This document shows, piece after piece, positions 48,592 through 57,008 of a stretch of DNA of 64,000 nt. Position 1 is the stretch's first letter; each line of letters opens with the position of its first letter. The stretch covers positions 29,999 through 93,998 of the forward strand of contig CAKZXZ010000177.1 of the NCBI GenBank assembly GCA_937883775.1. The letters run 5' to 3'. The stretch comes from an uncultured Paracoccaceae bacterium (GTDB lineage: Bacteria; Pseudomonadota; Alphaproteobacteria; Rhodobacterales; Rhodobacteraceae). The notes under the pieces are model-generated. The model saw nothing but the letters and a program-made list of their open reading frames with translations. It was not told the DNA's origin and searched no databases. Both the position numbers and the translations under genes were made by a program.

Positions 48592-49661
48592 CGGTTCGCC
48601 GAAAAGGTGAACATCGACTGCAGCGCATACATCACCCGGTCCAGCATGAAGCCGATGATGCCGATGGTGAACACAGCAACCATGATCCGCGCCAGCGATT
48701 GGCTTGACCCGTTCTGGAATTCGTCCCAGACGAATTTGCCCAATCCGGGGTTCTGCGCAAGCATCTCAGCCGCGATCAGCACCATCCATCCAACGCCCAG
48801 CGACAGACGCAAACCGGTAAAGATCAGCGGCAGTGCAGACGGCAAGACCAGCTTGGTGATCTTGGAATAGGTACTCATTTTCAAGACTTTGGAAACGCTT
48901 ACCAAATCCTTGTCGATGGACGATACGCCCAGCGCGGTATTAATCAGCGTTGGCCAAAGTGAGCACAGCGTCACCGTAATCGCCGAGATCAAAAACGATT
49001 TCGAGAACCAGCCGTCATTGGTCACATAAAGCGCCGACACAACCATTGTGACAATCGGCAACCACGCCAGAGGACTGACCGGTTTGAAGATTTGAATAAG
49101 CGGGTTGATTGCAGCATTTGCTGTTGCTGACAAACCCGCCATGATCCCCAACGGGATCGCAACGACCGAAGCGATCAGGAAGCCGAAGAACACTGTTTTG
49201 ATCGACGTCCAGATCTGATCGTAATAGGTGGGCTTGCCGGTATAAACACGCTCTTTGACGCGATCGGCCTGACCATCTGCGACCAGCTTTGCGTTGCGCT
49301 CATCCTGGCGGACATAGAACGCAGCTTCCTTGTCTTTCTCGCGCAAGGCGTCGGCGTGCAGGTTTCCGACTTGCTCCCACACCTGCACGGGGCCGGGCAC
49401 CGCGCCAAGCGATGTTTGCACGCGCGGTGCAAGCGAAGCCCATGCCATCAGGAAGATCAGAATTGCCAGGACAGGCACCCCAAGGAGGCGCCAGATTTCG
49501 CCAATCTGTGCGCGCGGATTATCTCCGGCGGCGGCCTTCAGGACAGGGGTCATCCACGAAAGGCCAAGGACCTGAAACCAGCCATCCGCCTTGTTGATGA
49601 GGGTAAATCTGCGGGCTTTGCGCGCCTCTTGAGCGAGGGTATCGGGATCAATGGCAGTCAT
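48588..49661 (-). CDS. nrtB: Nitrate ABC transporter permease
   Basis: A 357-aa inner-membrane permease of the NrtB/SsuC type. The N-terminal helix is near residues 50-75. A long soluble or periplasmic insert follows (about 80-145, rich in K/E/D/R: LREKDKEAAFYVRQDERNAKL), then five to six helices. The EAA-type loop lies in LVSVSKVLKMSTYSKITKLVLPSALP. The charged insert between first and second helices makes it longer than a typical ~275-aa NrtB. It overlaps the ATPase gene by 4 bases and begins 78 bases after nrtA. Confidence 0.92.
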   Translation of the reverse strand: MTAIDPDTLAQEARKARRFTLINKADGWFQVLGLSWMTPVLKAAAGDNPRAQIGEIWRLLGVPVLAILIFLMAWASLAPRVQTSLGAVPGPVQVWEQVGNLHADALREKDKEAAFYVRQDERNAKLVADGQADRVKERVYTGKPTYYDQIWTSIKTVFFGFLIASVVAIPLGIMAGLSATANAAINPLIQIFKPVSPLAWLPIVTMVVSALYVTNDGWFSKSFLISAITVTLCSLWPTLINTALGVSSIDKDLVSVSKVLKMSTYSKITKLVLPSALPLIFTGLRLSLGVGWMVLIAAEMLAQNPGLGKFVWDEFQNGSSQSLARIMVAVFTIGIIGFMLDRVMYALQSMFTFSANR

Positions 49662-49698
49662 CTGCTTGGTCCTTGTTTTGCTGGCGTGTTGGGGAAGA

Positions 49699-49720
49699 GC
49701 GGGCGCATCCCAGCGCCCGC
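49699..49720 (-). terminator. Hairpin in the nrtA-nrtB gap
   Basis: A perfect 8-bp stem (GCGGGCGC / GCGCCCGC) with a 6-base loop lies 20 bases after the nrtA stop, on the minus-strand transcript. Only TCTTCCCC follows, so it is more likely a partial terminator or a 3'-end stabiliser for nrtA mRNA than a full stop. Confidence 0.6.
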
Positions 49721-49739
49721 CCGGATCACAAAGGCGGGC

Positions 49740-51107
49740 TTAACCCTGGATTTCGCTTCCAACGATGATCTGGTCGCCTTTCAGGCCAATCGGCAAGCTA
49801 TCCAGATATGCGTTGGGCGCCCGGCCGTCATAGGCGATGCCATCAATGATATCTTCAGCGGGGGTCGGGACCTTAAAGCCATCGCTGTCCCACGGGAAGT
49901 CGACCTCATTGGCCATGCCCTCATCAACCAGCATGCGTGCGGCTTCCAGATAGATATCGGGGCGATAAACGCTCTTGGCGGTTTCAAAGTACCAGTCATC
50001 GGACTTCGGCTCGGCGATCTGACCCCAACGGCGCATCTGTGTCAGATACCAGATCGCGTCTGAGTAAAACGGATAGGTCGCATTATAGCGGAAGAAGACG
50101 TTGAAATCGGGAATGTCGCGGACATCGCCTTTTTCAAATTCGAACGTGCCTGTCATCGAGTTCGCGATAACCTCGGCATCCGCGCCGACATATTCAGACC
50201 GTGCAAGGATCTCGACCGCTTCTTGGCGGTTCGCGTTTTCATTCTCATCCAACCAGATCGCCGCGCGGATCAGCGCCTTGGTCAATGCGATGGTCGTGTT
50301 GGGGTTTTCTTCGGCGAACTCTTTGGTGATGCCAAAGACCTTTTCGGGGTTGTTCTTCCAAAGTTGGTAGTCCGTGATAACCGGCACACCAATGCCCTTG
50401 AACACAGCCTGCTGGTTCCAGGGTTCACCCACGCAGTACCCAAAAATCGTGCCTGCTTCCATCGTGGCGGGCATTTGCGGCGGCGGTGTGACAGACAATA
50501 GCACGTCAGCACCAATCTGCCCCGAGATGTCTTCAGGCGAATAATACCCCGGCTCAAGACCACCTGCAGCCAGCCAATAGCGCAGCTCGTAATTGTGGGT
50601 CGACACCGGGAACACCATGCCCATGTTGAACGGGATACCCTGATCCTGATAGCTTTCCACAACCGGCTTCATCGCGCTTGCGCTGATCGGATGCTGGGGG
50701 CGGCCGTCGTCCATCAAAGGCACGTTCGGCTTCATCTGCTCCCAGATCTCGTTCGACACCGTGATACCGTTGCCGTTCAAGTCCATCGAAAAAGGCGTGA
50801 TGATATCGGCTTGCGTGCCATATCCGATCGTCGCCGCCAAAGGCTGACCGGCCAGCATATGCGCACCGTCCAACTGTCCGCCAATCACGCCGTCCAAAAG
50901 CACCTTCCAGTTCGCCTGCGCCTCAAGCGTGACAAACAGCCCTTCGTCTTCGAAATAGCCATTCTCATAAGCGACAGCCAACGGCGCCATGTCCGTCAAC
51001 TTGATGAAACCAAAGGTCAGTTCGTCTTTCTCAAGATCCAACATCTCGGCCATGGCAGAGGTCGCCATCAAGCCAGCTGTAATCGTGCATGTGAGCAGAG
51101 TTCTCAT
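49740..51107 (-). CDS. nrtA: Nitrate-binding protein of the ABC transporter (NrtA/CmpA family)
   Basis: A 455-aa periplasmic binding protein for nitrate (or nitrite/cyanate). Signal peptide [20 protein letters not shown]. The mature part begins with [23 protein letters not shown]-type sequence ([19 protein letters not shown] in part), as in NrtA, and the C-terminal half carries [13 protein letters not shown]. First structural gene after the NasT-controlled leader, so it marks where the regulated transcript begins coding. No lipobox is visible, so it is probably soluble in the periplasm. Confidence 0.94.
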   Translation of the reverse strand: MRTLLTCTITAGLMATSAMAEMLDLEKDELTFGFIKLTDMAPLAVAYENGYFEDEGLFVTLEAQANWKVLLDGVIGGQLDGAHMLAGQPLAATIGYGTQADIITPFSMDLNGNGITVSNEIWEQMKPNVPLMDDGRPQHPISASAMKPVVESYQDQGIPFNMGMVFPVSTHNYELRYWLAAGGLEPGYYSPEDISGQIGADVLLSVTPPPQMPATMEAGTIFGYCVGEPWNQQAVFKGIGVPVITDYQLWKNNPEKVFGITKEFAEENPNTTIALTKALIRAAIWLDENENANRQEAVEILARSEYVGADAEVIANSMTGTFEFEKGDVRDIPDFNVFFRYNATYPFYSDAIWYLTQMRRWGQIAEPKSDDWYFETAKSVYRPDIYLEAARMLVDEGMANEVDFPWDSDGFKVPTPAEDIIDGIAYDGRAPNAYLDSLPIGLKGDQIIVGSEIQG

Positions 51108-51150
51108 TCAAGATATCCTTTCTAAGGTCTTCCAGAGCTGATCCGGAAAC

Positions 51151-51210
51151 GAAAAAAGCCGCATGTAAACAGCGCGAAGAACACTCTTCGTGCGTCGTAC
51201 AAGCGGCTTT
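51151..51210 (-). terminator. Leader terminator upstream of nrtA
   Basis: On the minus strand a long interrupted hairpin is closed by AAAGCCGC (51210-51203) and GCGGCTTT (51162-51155). It has an inner perfect stem CGAAGA/TCTTCG and ends in a run of six T. This intrinsic terminator lies just before nrtA and after the two ANTAR-type hairpins, so it should block nrtA transcription unless NasT acts. Confidence 0.85.
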
Positions 51211-51224
51211 GCTTTGAATGTGGT

Positions 51225-51269
51225 GGACGCCGTCATTGGCATCCGAAATCCTGTAGGGCGGCTGTGCCC
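51225..51269 (-). ncRNA. Two-hairpin ANTAR (NasT) target RNA in the nas leader
   Basis: Minus-strand RNA between nasS and nrtA contains two hairpins. Hairpin 1 (51269-51256): stem GGGC/GCCC, hexaloop ACAGCC. Hairpin 2 (51244-51225): stem GGATGCC/GGCGTCC with one G-U pair, hexaloop AATGAC. Both loops have A at position 1 and G at position 4, the recognition pattern of ANTAR-domain proteins. They lie 11 bases apart and 14 bases before the terminator. With nasT adjacent, this is very probably NasT's binding site for antitermination. Confidence 0.88.
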
Positions 51270-51366
51270 ATGCTTATTTTTGCGACAGACGGGACGCGTC
51301 AGACAATGTTTTTATGCGCTGAACAGGATCTTTGATGCTGCGGCGCAGAAAGTGATTAAATTTTCA

Positions 51367-52530
51367 TCACTTGCCTGCGTCAAAATCAAACAACTTGCCG
51401 TCAAAAAAGGCATCTGGACCAAGAATCATGTGCCCGCGCGACGAAGCGACCGCCGTCGCGTGGCGCATGGATCCTTCGACCTTCTCTGACGCGCCAGGCA
51501 GATCAACCCCGGTTGGACCAAGCGCGTCACGGTACATGTCTGACCGGAAGCAGCGCTTGGCAGCTGCGATTCCCTTGGCGGGTGCGCCCAAACGTGTTGC
51601 AATCCACGCGGCCTGGCTGCGCCAGGGAAAATGCGCCGCATGCTGATGAAACAGTAAAAACCGTTCAACCGGCACAGGGGGTGCCCCCAAAGCAGGCGTC
51701 AACATTCCCGAAATCGCAGGATCAATCAGTTCCGGCGCGATGTTCAGATGTTCACTGCGCGCCAAAATCTCGACCGCGAGTGGCTTGTTTCCCGGTGTAT
51801 CAAGCCAGCGCATCGCAGGTTCCAGCGCACGCAACAGCCGGCGCACCTCGTCTTTATGGCTCTCGACCCACTCATGCCGCGCTGCCAAGACTTTTTCGGG
51901 TGCGAACGCCCAAACGGCATTGCCCGGCAAGACAAGTTCGGCAGCACCACGCGCAACCGCGGCACTGCCCCAAGGCTCTCCGACCCAAAATGCATCGATA
52001 TCGCCGTCCTCGACAGCGTCCGCCATCCGTGGCGGCGGAATTGTGACGATCTCGATCTTGAGGCCCGAGAGATCGCCCTGCCCTTGCAGCCAGTATTCAA
52101 GAAGCAACCTGTGCATTGAATAGTGAAACGGAATGCCGATCCGCAAATGTGCAATGCCCAGCGCACCAAGCGCAGGCAGAATGTGATCGGCCTGCCCAAA
52201 GCGCAGCGCCACATCTGCGGCGCGCAACGTGTCGGCCAATTTTGAGGAAATGCCAAAGACCGTGCCATTGACCGACAACACCATCAGCGCATCAATCTCA
52301 CCCGCAAGGCCGCCATACCCCAGCGACATCGCAACAGGCATTGGAGAGAGCATATGCGCAAAGTCCAGATGGCCCAACGCAAGCATATCGCGCGTCGCCG
52401 ACCATGAAGGCTGTGCCACAAGGTTCAGCTCAAGACCTTCCTCGGCGGCGAAGCCAAGCTCTTTTGCGACGATCAACGGGGCACTGTCCACCAAGGGGAC
52501 ATAGCCACAATTCAAAATCGTCCGGGTCAT
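51367..52530 (-). CDS. nasS: Nitrate sensor NasS (NrtA-like without signal peptide)
   Basis: A 387-aa protein homologous to nitrate-binding proteins (NCGYVPLVDSAPLIVAKELGF near the start, FWVGEPWGSAAVARG later) but lacking a signal peptide, so it is cytoplasmic. In nitrate-assimilating proteobacteria NasS binds NasT when nitrate is absent and releases it when nitrate or nitrite is bound. Adjacent nasT overlaps by 4 bases, which supports the assignment. The nas leader RNA begins right after its stop codon. Confidence 0.93.
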   Translation of the reverse strand: MTRTILNCGYVPLVDSAPLIVAKELGFAAEEGLELNLVAQPSWSATRDMLALGHLDFAHMLSPMPVAMSLGYGGLAGEIDALMVLSVNGTVFGISSKLADTLRAADVALRFGQADHILPALGALGIAHLRIGIPFHYSMHRLLLEYWLQGQGDLSGLKIEIVTIPPPRMADAVEDGDIDAFWVGEPWGSAAVARGAAELVLPGNAVWAFAPEKVLAARHEWVESHKDEVRRLLRALEPAMRWLDTPGNKPLAVEILARSEHLNIAPELIDPAISGMLTPALGAPPVPVERFLLFHQHAAHFPWRSQAAWIATRLGAPAKGIAAAKRCFRSDMYRDALGPTGVDLPGASEKVEGSMRHATAVASSRGHMILGPDAFFDGKLFDFDAGK

Positions 52531-53111
52531 GACAAAAGGTCCGACGCCGTCACAAGCGCTTGCGCCACATCAATCACCTTGCGCCCCTGATCCATCGCGG
52601 TTTTGCGCAAAAGCTGATAGGCCTCATCTTCCGAGACACCTCGCTGGCGCATCAAAATACCTTTGGCACGGTCCAGCATTTTACGATCCTCCAATGCGCG
52701 TTTGGCGGCATCAAGCTCGGACTGCAGCTGGCGCAGGATCTGAAACCGGGCAATAGCAGTTTCCAGAACCGATTTGATCCGGTTCATCTGCAACCCGTCG
52801 ACAACATACGCGCTGACCCCGGCCGCCAACGCGGCCTGGGTGAGGTCTTCATCCGATCTATCGACGAACATCGCCACTGCGCGTGACTTGCTGTCGCTCG
52901 CAAGGCTGAGATGTTCCAGCATGTCACGATCCGGATTTGCGACGTCAATCAGAACGATATCCGGCTGGCGCGTCTTGATTTCCCGTTCAAGACCAGCGGT
53001 CTGCGCCAAGGCATGGACATCAGACCATCCCGCCTCGACCAAAGCATCAATGATGTCGCGCGCCTTTTGCGGATCTGCTTCGACAACAAGAATAGAGAGG
53101 TCGCGGTTCAT
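52527..53111 (-). CDS. nasT: ANTAR-domain RNA-binding antiterminator NasT
   Basis: A 194-aa regulator with an N-terminal receiver-like domain (1-~120) and a C-terminal ANTAR domain (about 130-190). The ANTAR core is DRAKGILMRQRGVSEDEAYQLLRKTAMD. The receiver has an Asp-rich start (VVEADPQ) and LIDVANPD, but the conserved Lys after strand 5 is missing (SAYVVDGL), so phosphorylation is unlikely; control is by NasS binding. It should bind the two-hairpin leader upstream of nrtA and prevent termination. First gene of the nas unit. Confidence 0.94.
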   Translation of the reverse strand: MNRDLSILVVEADPQKARDIIDALVEAGWSDVHALAQTAGLEREIKTRQPDIVLIDVANPDRDMLEHLSLASDSKSRAVAMFVDRSDEDLTQAALAAGVSAYVVDGLQMNRIKSVLETAIARFQILRQLQSELDAAKRALEDRKMLDRAKGILMRQRGVSEDEAYQLLRKTAMDQGRKVIDVAQALVTASDLLS

Positions 53112-53308
53112 GGGCGATCACGTACCTCTCGCAGGGCGATGGGTCAGGTGATTCCCCCAAAACAAGTCTTTTAAGAATGAACTTGCGGGCAAAACATGCC
53201 CTTTACTCGCGGTCTGCACAAATATTAGGCGGAAATCACACGGCATGACGTAGGAACACTCTACGCGGCTCAGGCAATTTCGGTCTAGATTGGCTGCCAG
53301 AATAACAG
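53112..53308. promoter_or_regulatory. Divergent intergenic region between nasT and the FAD dehydrogenase gene
   Basis: A 197-base region that must hold promoters in both directions. A small perfect stem GGGCA/TGCCC occurs at 53187-53201 within a T/A-rich part. I looked for a sigma-54 GG-N10-GC element and an NtrC dyad and found none convincing. Confidence 0.35.
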
Positions 53309-54976
53309 ATGGGCACACCGATGCAGAATGCAGACGTAATCATTGTAGGCGCGGGCCTTGCTGGCCTTGTGGCGGCGGCAGAGCTGGCAGATCGCGGCAA
53401 GTCGGTCACCCTGGTGGATCAGGAGCCTGAGCATTCTCTTGGCGGACAGGCGTTCTGGTCGCTGGGCGGTCTGATGATGATCGACACGCCAGAACAACGC
53501 CGTATGGGCATTCGCGATAGCCACGCGCTGGCCTTGTCCGATTGGATGGGCACCGCGCGGTTTGATCGGGTCGAAGATCACTGGCCGCGCAAATGGGCCG
53601 AAGCCTATATCGACTTTGCCAGTGGTGAGATGCGGCCATGGCTGCACGCGCAGGGCATGCGGTGGTTTCCGGTCGTCGGTTGGGCCGAGCGTGGAGGCTC
53701 TTTTGCCGACGGCCATGGCAATTCCGTGCCCCGCTTTCACCTGACATGGGGCGTCGGCCCCGGCACAATCGAGCCCTTCATCAGCCGCGTGCGCGCGCAT
53801 CACGAGACAGGCCGTATCGCTTTGAAGTTTCGCCATAAATGCGATCACATTCTACTCGAGGCAGGCCGCGTACAGGGCATCGCCGGGCAAATTCTTGCAC
53901 CTGACACCAGCACTCATGGCGCGTCTACCAATCGTGATGCCGTGGATGATTTTGAACTGCGCGCGCCCAGCGTGATTGTAGCCTCTGGCGGGATCGGAGG
54001 CAATTTCGATCTGGTGCGCAAGGCATGGCCGCAAGACCGGCTGGGCAAACCACCAAAACGCATGATTTCGGGCGTGCCGGCGCATGTCGATGGCCGGATG
54101 CTTGCGATCACAGAGCAGGCGGGCGGCACGGTTATCAATGGCGACCGGATGTGGCACTATACCGAAGGCGTGCAAAACTGGGATCCGATCTGGCCCGCGC
54201 ATGGTATTCGCATCTTGCCCGGCCCATCCTCCATGTGGTTTGACGCCACCGGCACACGGCTGCAACCACCCGCATTGCCAGGGTTTGACACGCTCGGCAC
54301 GCTCAAAGCCATCCTGGAAACGGGGTATGACTATTCGTGGTTCATCACGACGCAGAAAATCCTCAAGAAGGAATTCGCGCTCTCCGGTTCGGAACAAAAC
54401 CCTGATTTTGCTGATAAAGATTGGAAAGCTGTTCTCAAGCAACGCATCCTGAACAAGGCCGCAACCCCGCCGGTAGAGGCTTTCAAAGAGCACGGCGCCG
54501 ATTTCGTTATTGCCAAGACGCTGCCTGATCTGATCGACGGTATGAACGCGCTTGAAGGCAATACCCTACTGCAACACGACAAGATCCGAGCGCAGATCGA
54601 AGCGCGCGATCTGCAGATCAACAACCCTTTCTCGAAAGATGCGCAGGTGATGGCGATCCATGCCGCCCGGCATCATCGCGGTGACCGTATCCTGCGGACG
54701 GCCAAGCCGCACAAGATCCTTGATCCTGACAATGGTCCGCTGATTGGCGTGCGCTTGAATATCCTGACGCGCAAAAGCCTTGGCGGGCTACAAACTGACC
54801 TGAACGGTCAACTGATCGACGCGAATGGCGACCGTATCCCGGGCCTTTTTGCAGCGGGTGAAGTCGCTGGCTTTGGCGGCGGTGGCTATCACGGATACAG
54901 CGCGCTGGAAGGCACGTTTCTGGGCGGTTGCATCTTTTCTGGCCGAAATGTTGGGCGCGCCGACACAATTGCCTAA
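53309..54976 (+). CDS. FAD-dependent dehydrogenase (fumarate reductase flavoprotein-like)
   Basis: A 555-aa flavoprotein with an N-terminal FAD motif (VIIVGAGLAGLVAAAEL) and C-terminal FAD-contact segment GLFAAGEVAGFGGGGYHG. It resembles the predicted oxidoreductases distantly related to 3-ketosteroid dehydrogenases and fumarate reductase flavoproteins (COG3573-like, from memory). No signal peptide, so cytosolic. The ATG at 53309 and one at 53321 (MQNADVII) are both possible; neither has a strong ribosome site. It is followed by a three-gene ABC importer in the same direction, which may bring in its substrate. The reaction is unknown. Confidence 0.85.
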   Translation: MGTPMQNADVIIVGAGLAGLVAAAELADRGKSVTLVDQEPEHSLGGQAFWSLGGLMMIDTPEQRRMGIRDSHALALSDWMGTARFDRVEDHWPRKWAEAYIDFASGEMRPWLHAQGMRWFPVVGWAERGGSFADGHGNSVPRFHLTWGVGPGTIEPFISRVRAHHETGRIALKFRHKCDHILLEAGRVQGIAGQILAPDTSTHGASTNRDAVDDFELRAPSVIVASGGIGGNFDLVRKAWPQDRLGKPPKRMISGVPAHVDGRMLAITEQAGGTVINGDRMWHYTEGVQNWDPIWPAHGIRILPGPSSMWFDATGTRLQPPALPGFDTLGTLKAILETGYDYSWFITTQKILKKEFALSGSEQNPDFADKDWKAVLKQRILNKAATPPVEAFKEHGADFVIAKTLPDLIDGMNALEGNTLLQHDKIRAQIEARDLQINNPFSKDAQVMAIHAARHHRGDRILRTAKPHKILDPDNGPLIGVRLNILTRKSLGGLQTDLNGQLIDANGDRIPGLFAAGEVAGFGGGGYHGYSALEGTFLGGCIFSGRNVGRADTIA

Positions 54977-55005
54977 GAAATACCGCCCAAGCAGAGTCGA
55001 CATCC

Positions 55006-55063
55006 GCTTAGTCTTTAGGCAACCATAGCCTATCTGCTTAATCAGGTGGCAGAACGCTTAATC
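55006..55063 (+). repeat. Three spaced direct repeats upstream of the ABC importer
   Basis: GCTTAGTC at 55006 and GCTTAATC at 55036 and 55056 lie in one orientation with start-to-start spacings of 30 and 20 bases, i.e. whole helical turns. They sit 98-155 bases before the binding-protein gene. Helical phasing suggests an operator for a transcription factor bound to one DNA face. Confidence 0.45.
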
Positions 55064-55160
55064 CAAAAGAACAAGAGCGCGCCGCCTGTGCCCGGCTCTC
55101 CCCTTTCCGAAGGCGACGAGTCAGGTTGCGTTTGATTTGTCTGCAAGGGAGCGACTTTTG

Positions 55161-56168
55161 ATGACACTACACAAATCCATTCTGGCAGTCGCCGCGACGC
55201 TGATCGCTGCGCCAGCCATCGCCGAAACTGAAATGCCCTTCGCGCTTGATTGGAAATTTGAAGGCCCCTCAGCGCCTTATTTTCATGCGCTAGACGCGGG
55301 TTACTTCACCGAAGAAGGCCTGACCGTGACTATCGCCGAGGGCGCAGGCTCGCTTGATGCGATCCCAAAGGTTGCCACCGGCGCATTTCCCGTCGGATTT
55401 GCCGATATCAATTCGCTGATGCGCTTTCTCGATCAGAACCCGGGCGCACCCGTCACGGCGGTTATGATGGTCTATGATAAACCGCCTTTCGCTGTGGTGG
55501 GCCGTAAATCGCTGGGCGTTGAAACACCCGCTGATCTGCAAGGTAAGGTGCTGGGTGCGCCGCCCCCCGATGGCGCTTGGGCGCAATTTCCAATCTTTGC
55601 GGCAGAAACAGGCATCAACTCGGATGAGATTACGGTCGAACCCGTGGGGTTCCCAACCCGCGAACCGATGCTTGCGGAAGGCAATGTCGCCGCGATCACA
55701 GGCTTTTCGTTCTCGTCTACATTGAACCTCAAACGTCTGGGCGTTCCGGCCGAGGACATCTCTGTGTTGCTGATGGCCGATCACGGCGTTGATCTGTACG
55801 GCAACGCGATCATCGTGAACACGGACTTTGCTGCCGAGAATGGCGAAGCGGTCACGGGATTCCTGCGCGCCGTCGCCAAGGGCTGGAAAGATGCGATCGG
55901 CGCCCCTGAAACCGCCATCGCAGCCCTGATAGAGCGCAACCCCGCCGCAGATGCAGCGCTTGAGACAGAGCGTCTTGGCATGGCGATCGAGGCCAATGTG
56001 CTCACGGATTATGTGAAGGAAAACGGCATGGGCGGCATTGACGAGGCGCGCTTTGCCAATGCTTTGGAACAAACCAAATCGGTCTATGAATTCCAAACCG
56101 CCCCTGACGCCGCACTCTTTTTCGACGGTCGGTACTTGCCCGATGACGGCAGCTTGATGTTGCAATAA
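55161..56168 (+). CDS. ABC transporter substrate-binding protein, NMT1/THI5-like
   Basis: A 335-aa periplasmic binding protein. Signal peptide (HKSILAVAATLIAAPAIA) followed by mature ETEMPFALDWKFEG, with the family-typical HALDAGYFTEEGL motif. Members import sulfonates, nitrate, pyrimidine precursors, riboflavin and other small molecules. No TPP riboswitch was seen upstream, which weighs against thiamin-precursor import. ATG 55161 has AAGGGAG about 10 bases upstream; the TTG at 55137 in the ORF track is less likely. It heads the SBP-ATPase-permease set. Confidence 0.9.
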   Translation: MTLHKSILAVAATLIAAPAIAETEMPFALDWKFEGPSAPYFHALDAGYFTEEGLTVTIAEGAGSLDAIPKVATGAFPVGFADINSLMRFLDQNPGAPVTAVMMVYDKPPFAVVGRKSLGVETPADLQGKVLGAPPPDGAWAQFPIFAAETGINSDEITVEPVGFPTREPMLAEGNVAAITGFSFSSTLNLKRLGVPAEDISVLLMADHGVDLYGNAIIVNTDFAAENGEAVTGFLRAVAKGWKDAIGAPETAIAALIERNPAADAALETERLGMAIEANVLTDYVKENGMGGIDEARFANALEQTKSVYEFQTAPDAALFFDGRYLPDDGSLMLQ

Positions 56169-56175
56169 AAGATCC

Positions 56176-56204
56176 GGGCAGGCGCTTGACAGGCGCCCGC
56201 CCGA
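56176..56204 (+). terminator. Hairpin between the binding-protein and ATPase genes
   Basis: CGGGC-A-GGCGC pairs with GCGCC-C-GCCCG (one A-C mismatch) around a 7-base loop, starting 7 bases after the SBP stop. There is no T-run, so it is probably a partial terminator or 3'-end stabiliser for the binding-protein mRNA. Confidence 0.55.
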
Positions 56205-56219
56205 ACGAGGGGTGGGATC

Positions 56220-57008
56220 ATGGAAAATCTGATTGATATCAAAGGCGTGACCCACGCCTACAAGACCGATAGCGGCCCACTTCCCGTACTTGACGGCCTC
56301 GACGTCTCGGTTCCCGAAGGCACATTTGCCGCCGTTGTCGGCCCCTCTGGCTGCGGGAAATCCACACTCACCCGCCTTGTCGCCGGCTTGATGAAACCCG
56401 ATGAGGGCGAGGTCTGGCTGCACGGCGAACGCGTCAAGGGCCCACGCAAGACCGTTGGGATGGCGTTTCAGAACCCGGTTTTGCTGGAATGGCGAACGAT
56501 CCTGCAAAACGTGATCCTACCACTGGAAATCGTAGCGCCGTCCATGTCGCAGAAAGACCGCGAAACGCGGGCACATGAGCTGTTGGATATGGTCGGCCTG
56601 ACCGGCTTTGACGACAAGCGCCCGTCCGAGTTGTCCGGCGGCATGCGCCAGCGCGCATCGCTTTGCCGGTCCATCGTACATAAGCCCGAAGTGCTGATTA
56701 TGGACGAACCTTTCGGTGCGCTGGACGCGTTCACCCGCGAAGATCTGTGGCAAACCATGCGCGATCTGCGCAAGGCCGAGCCATTCACCTGCGTGCTCAT
56801 CACGCACGACCTGCGCGAAAGCGTATTTTTAGGCGATCAGGTTATTGTGTTATCGGGCCGTCCTGCACGCACGCAATATGTGATGCCGATTGAACTGCCC
56901 GAAGATCGCACGCTGGATATCCTTTACACGCCTGCGGTGGCCGACATGCTTCATGTGCTGCGCGATCAGATCAAAATCGCGCAGGGCCGCGCGCCGGAGG
57001 TGCATTGA
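56220..57008 (+). CDS. ABC transporter ATP-binding protein (SsuB/TauB/NrtD-like)
   Basis: A 262-aa ATPase. Walker A GPSGCGKST, signature LSGGMRQRASLCR, Walker B LIMDEPFGALD; the H-loop is in LITHDLRES. This set is typical of the nitrate/sulfonate/taurine importer subfamily. ATG 56220 has GAGGGGTGGG upstream. Its stop overlaps the permease start by one base (TGATG). Confidence 0.94.
   Translation: MENLIDIKGVTHAYKTDSGPLPVLDGLDVSVPEGTFAAVVGPSGCGKSTLTRLVAGLMKPDEGEVWLHGERVKGPRKTVGMAFQNPVLLEWRTILQNVILPLEIVAPSMSQKDRETRAHELLDMVGLTGFDDKRPSELSGGMRQRASLCRSIVHKPEVLIMDEPFGALDAFTREDLWQTMRDLRKAEPFTCVLITHDLRESVFLGDQVIVLSGRPARTQYVMPIELPEDRTLDILYTPAVADMLHVLRDQIKIAQGRAPEVH

Noticed and set aside
53112-53308. 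Sigma-54/NtrC control site for nasT
   Set aside because: TGGCAG was seen, but the partner GC element at the correct distance is absent and no NtrC dyad is present.
54977-55160. Possible TPP or other riboswitch before the NMT1/THI5-like gene
   Set aside because: CTGCAAGGGAG resembles the 3' part of a TPP element, but the CTGAGA and ACCTGATCTGG segments are missing.
55290-56507. 405-aa minus-strand ORF
   Set aside because: Antisense to the binding-protein and ATPase genes; no start site or motif.
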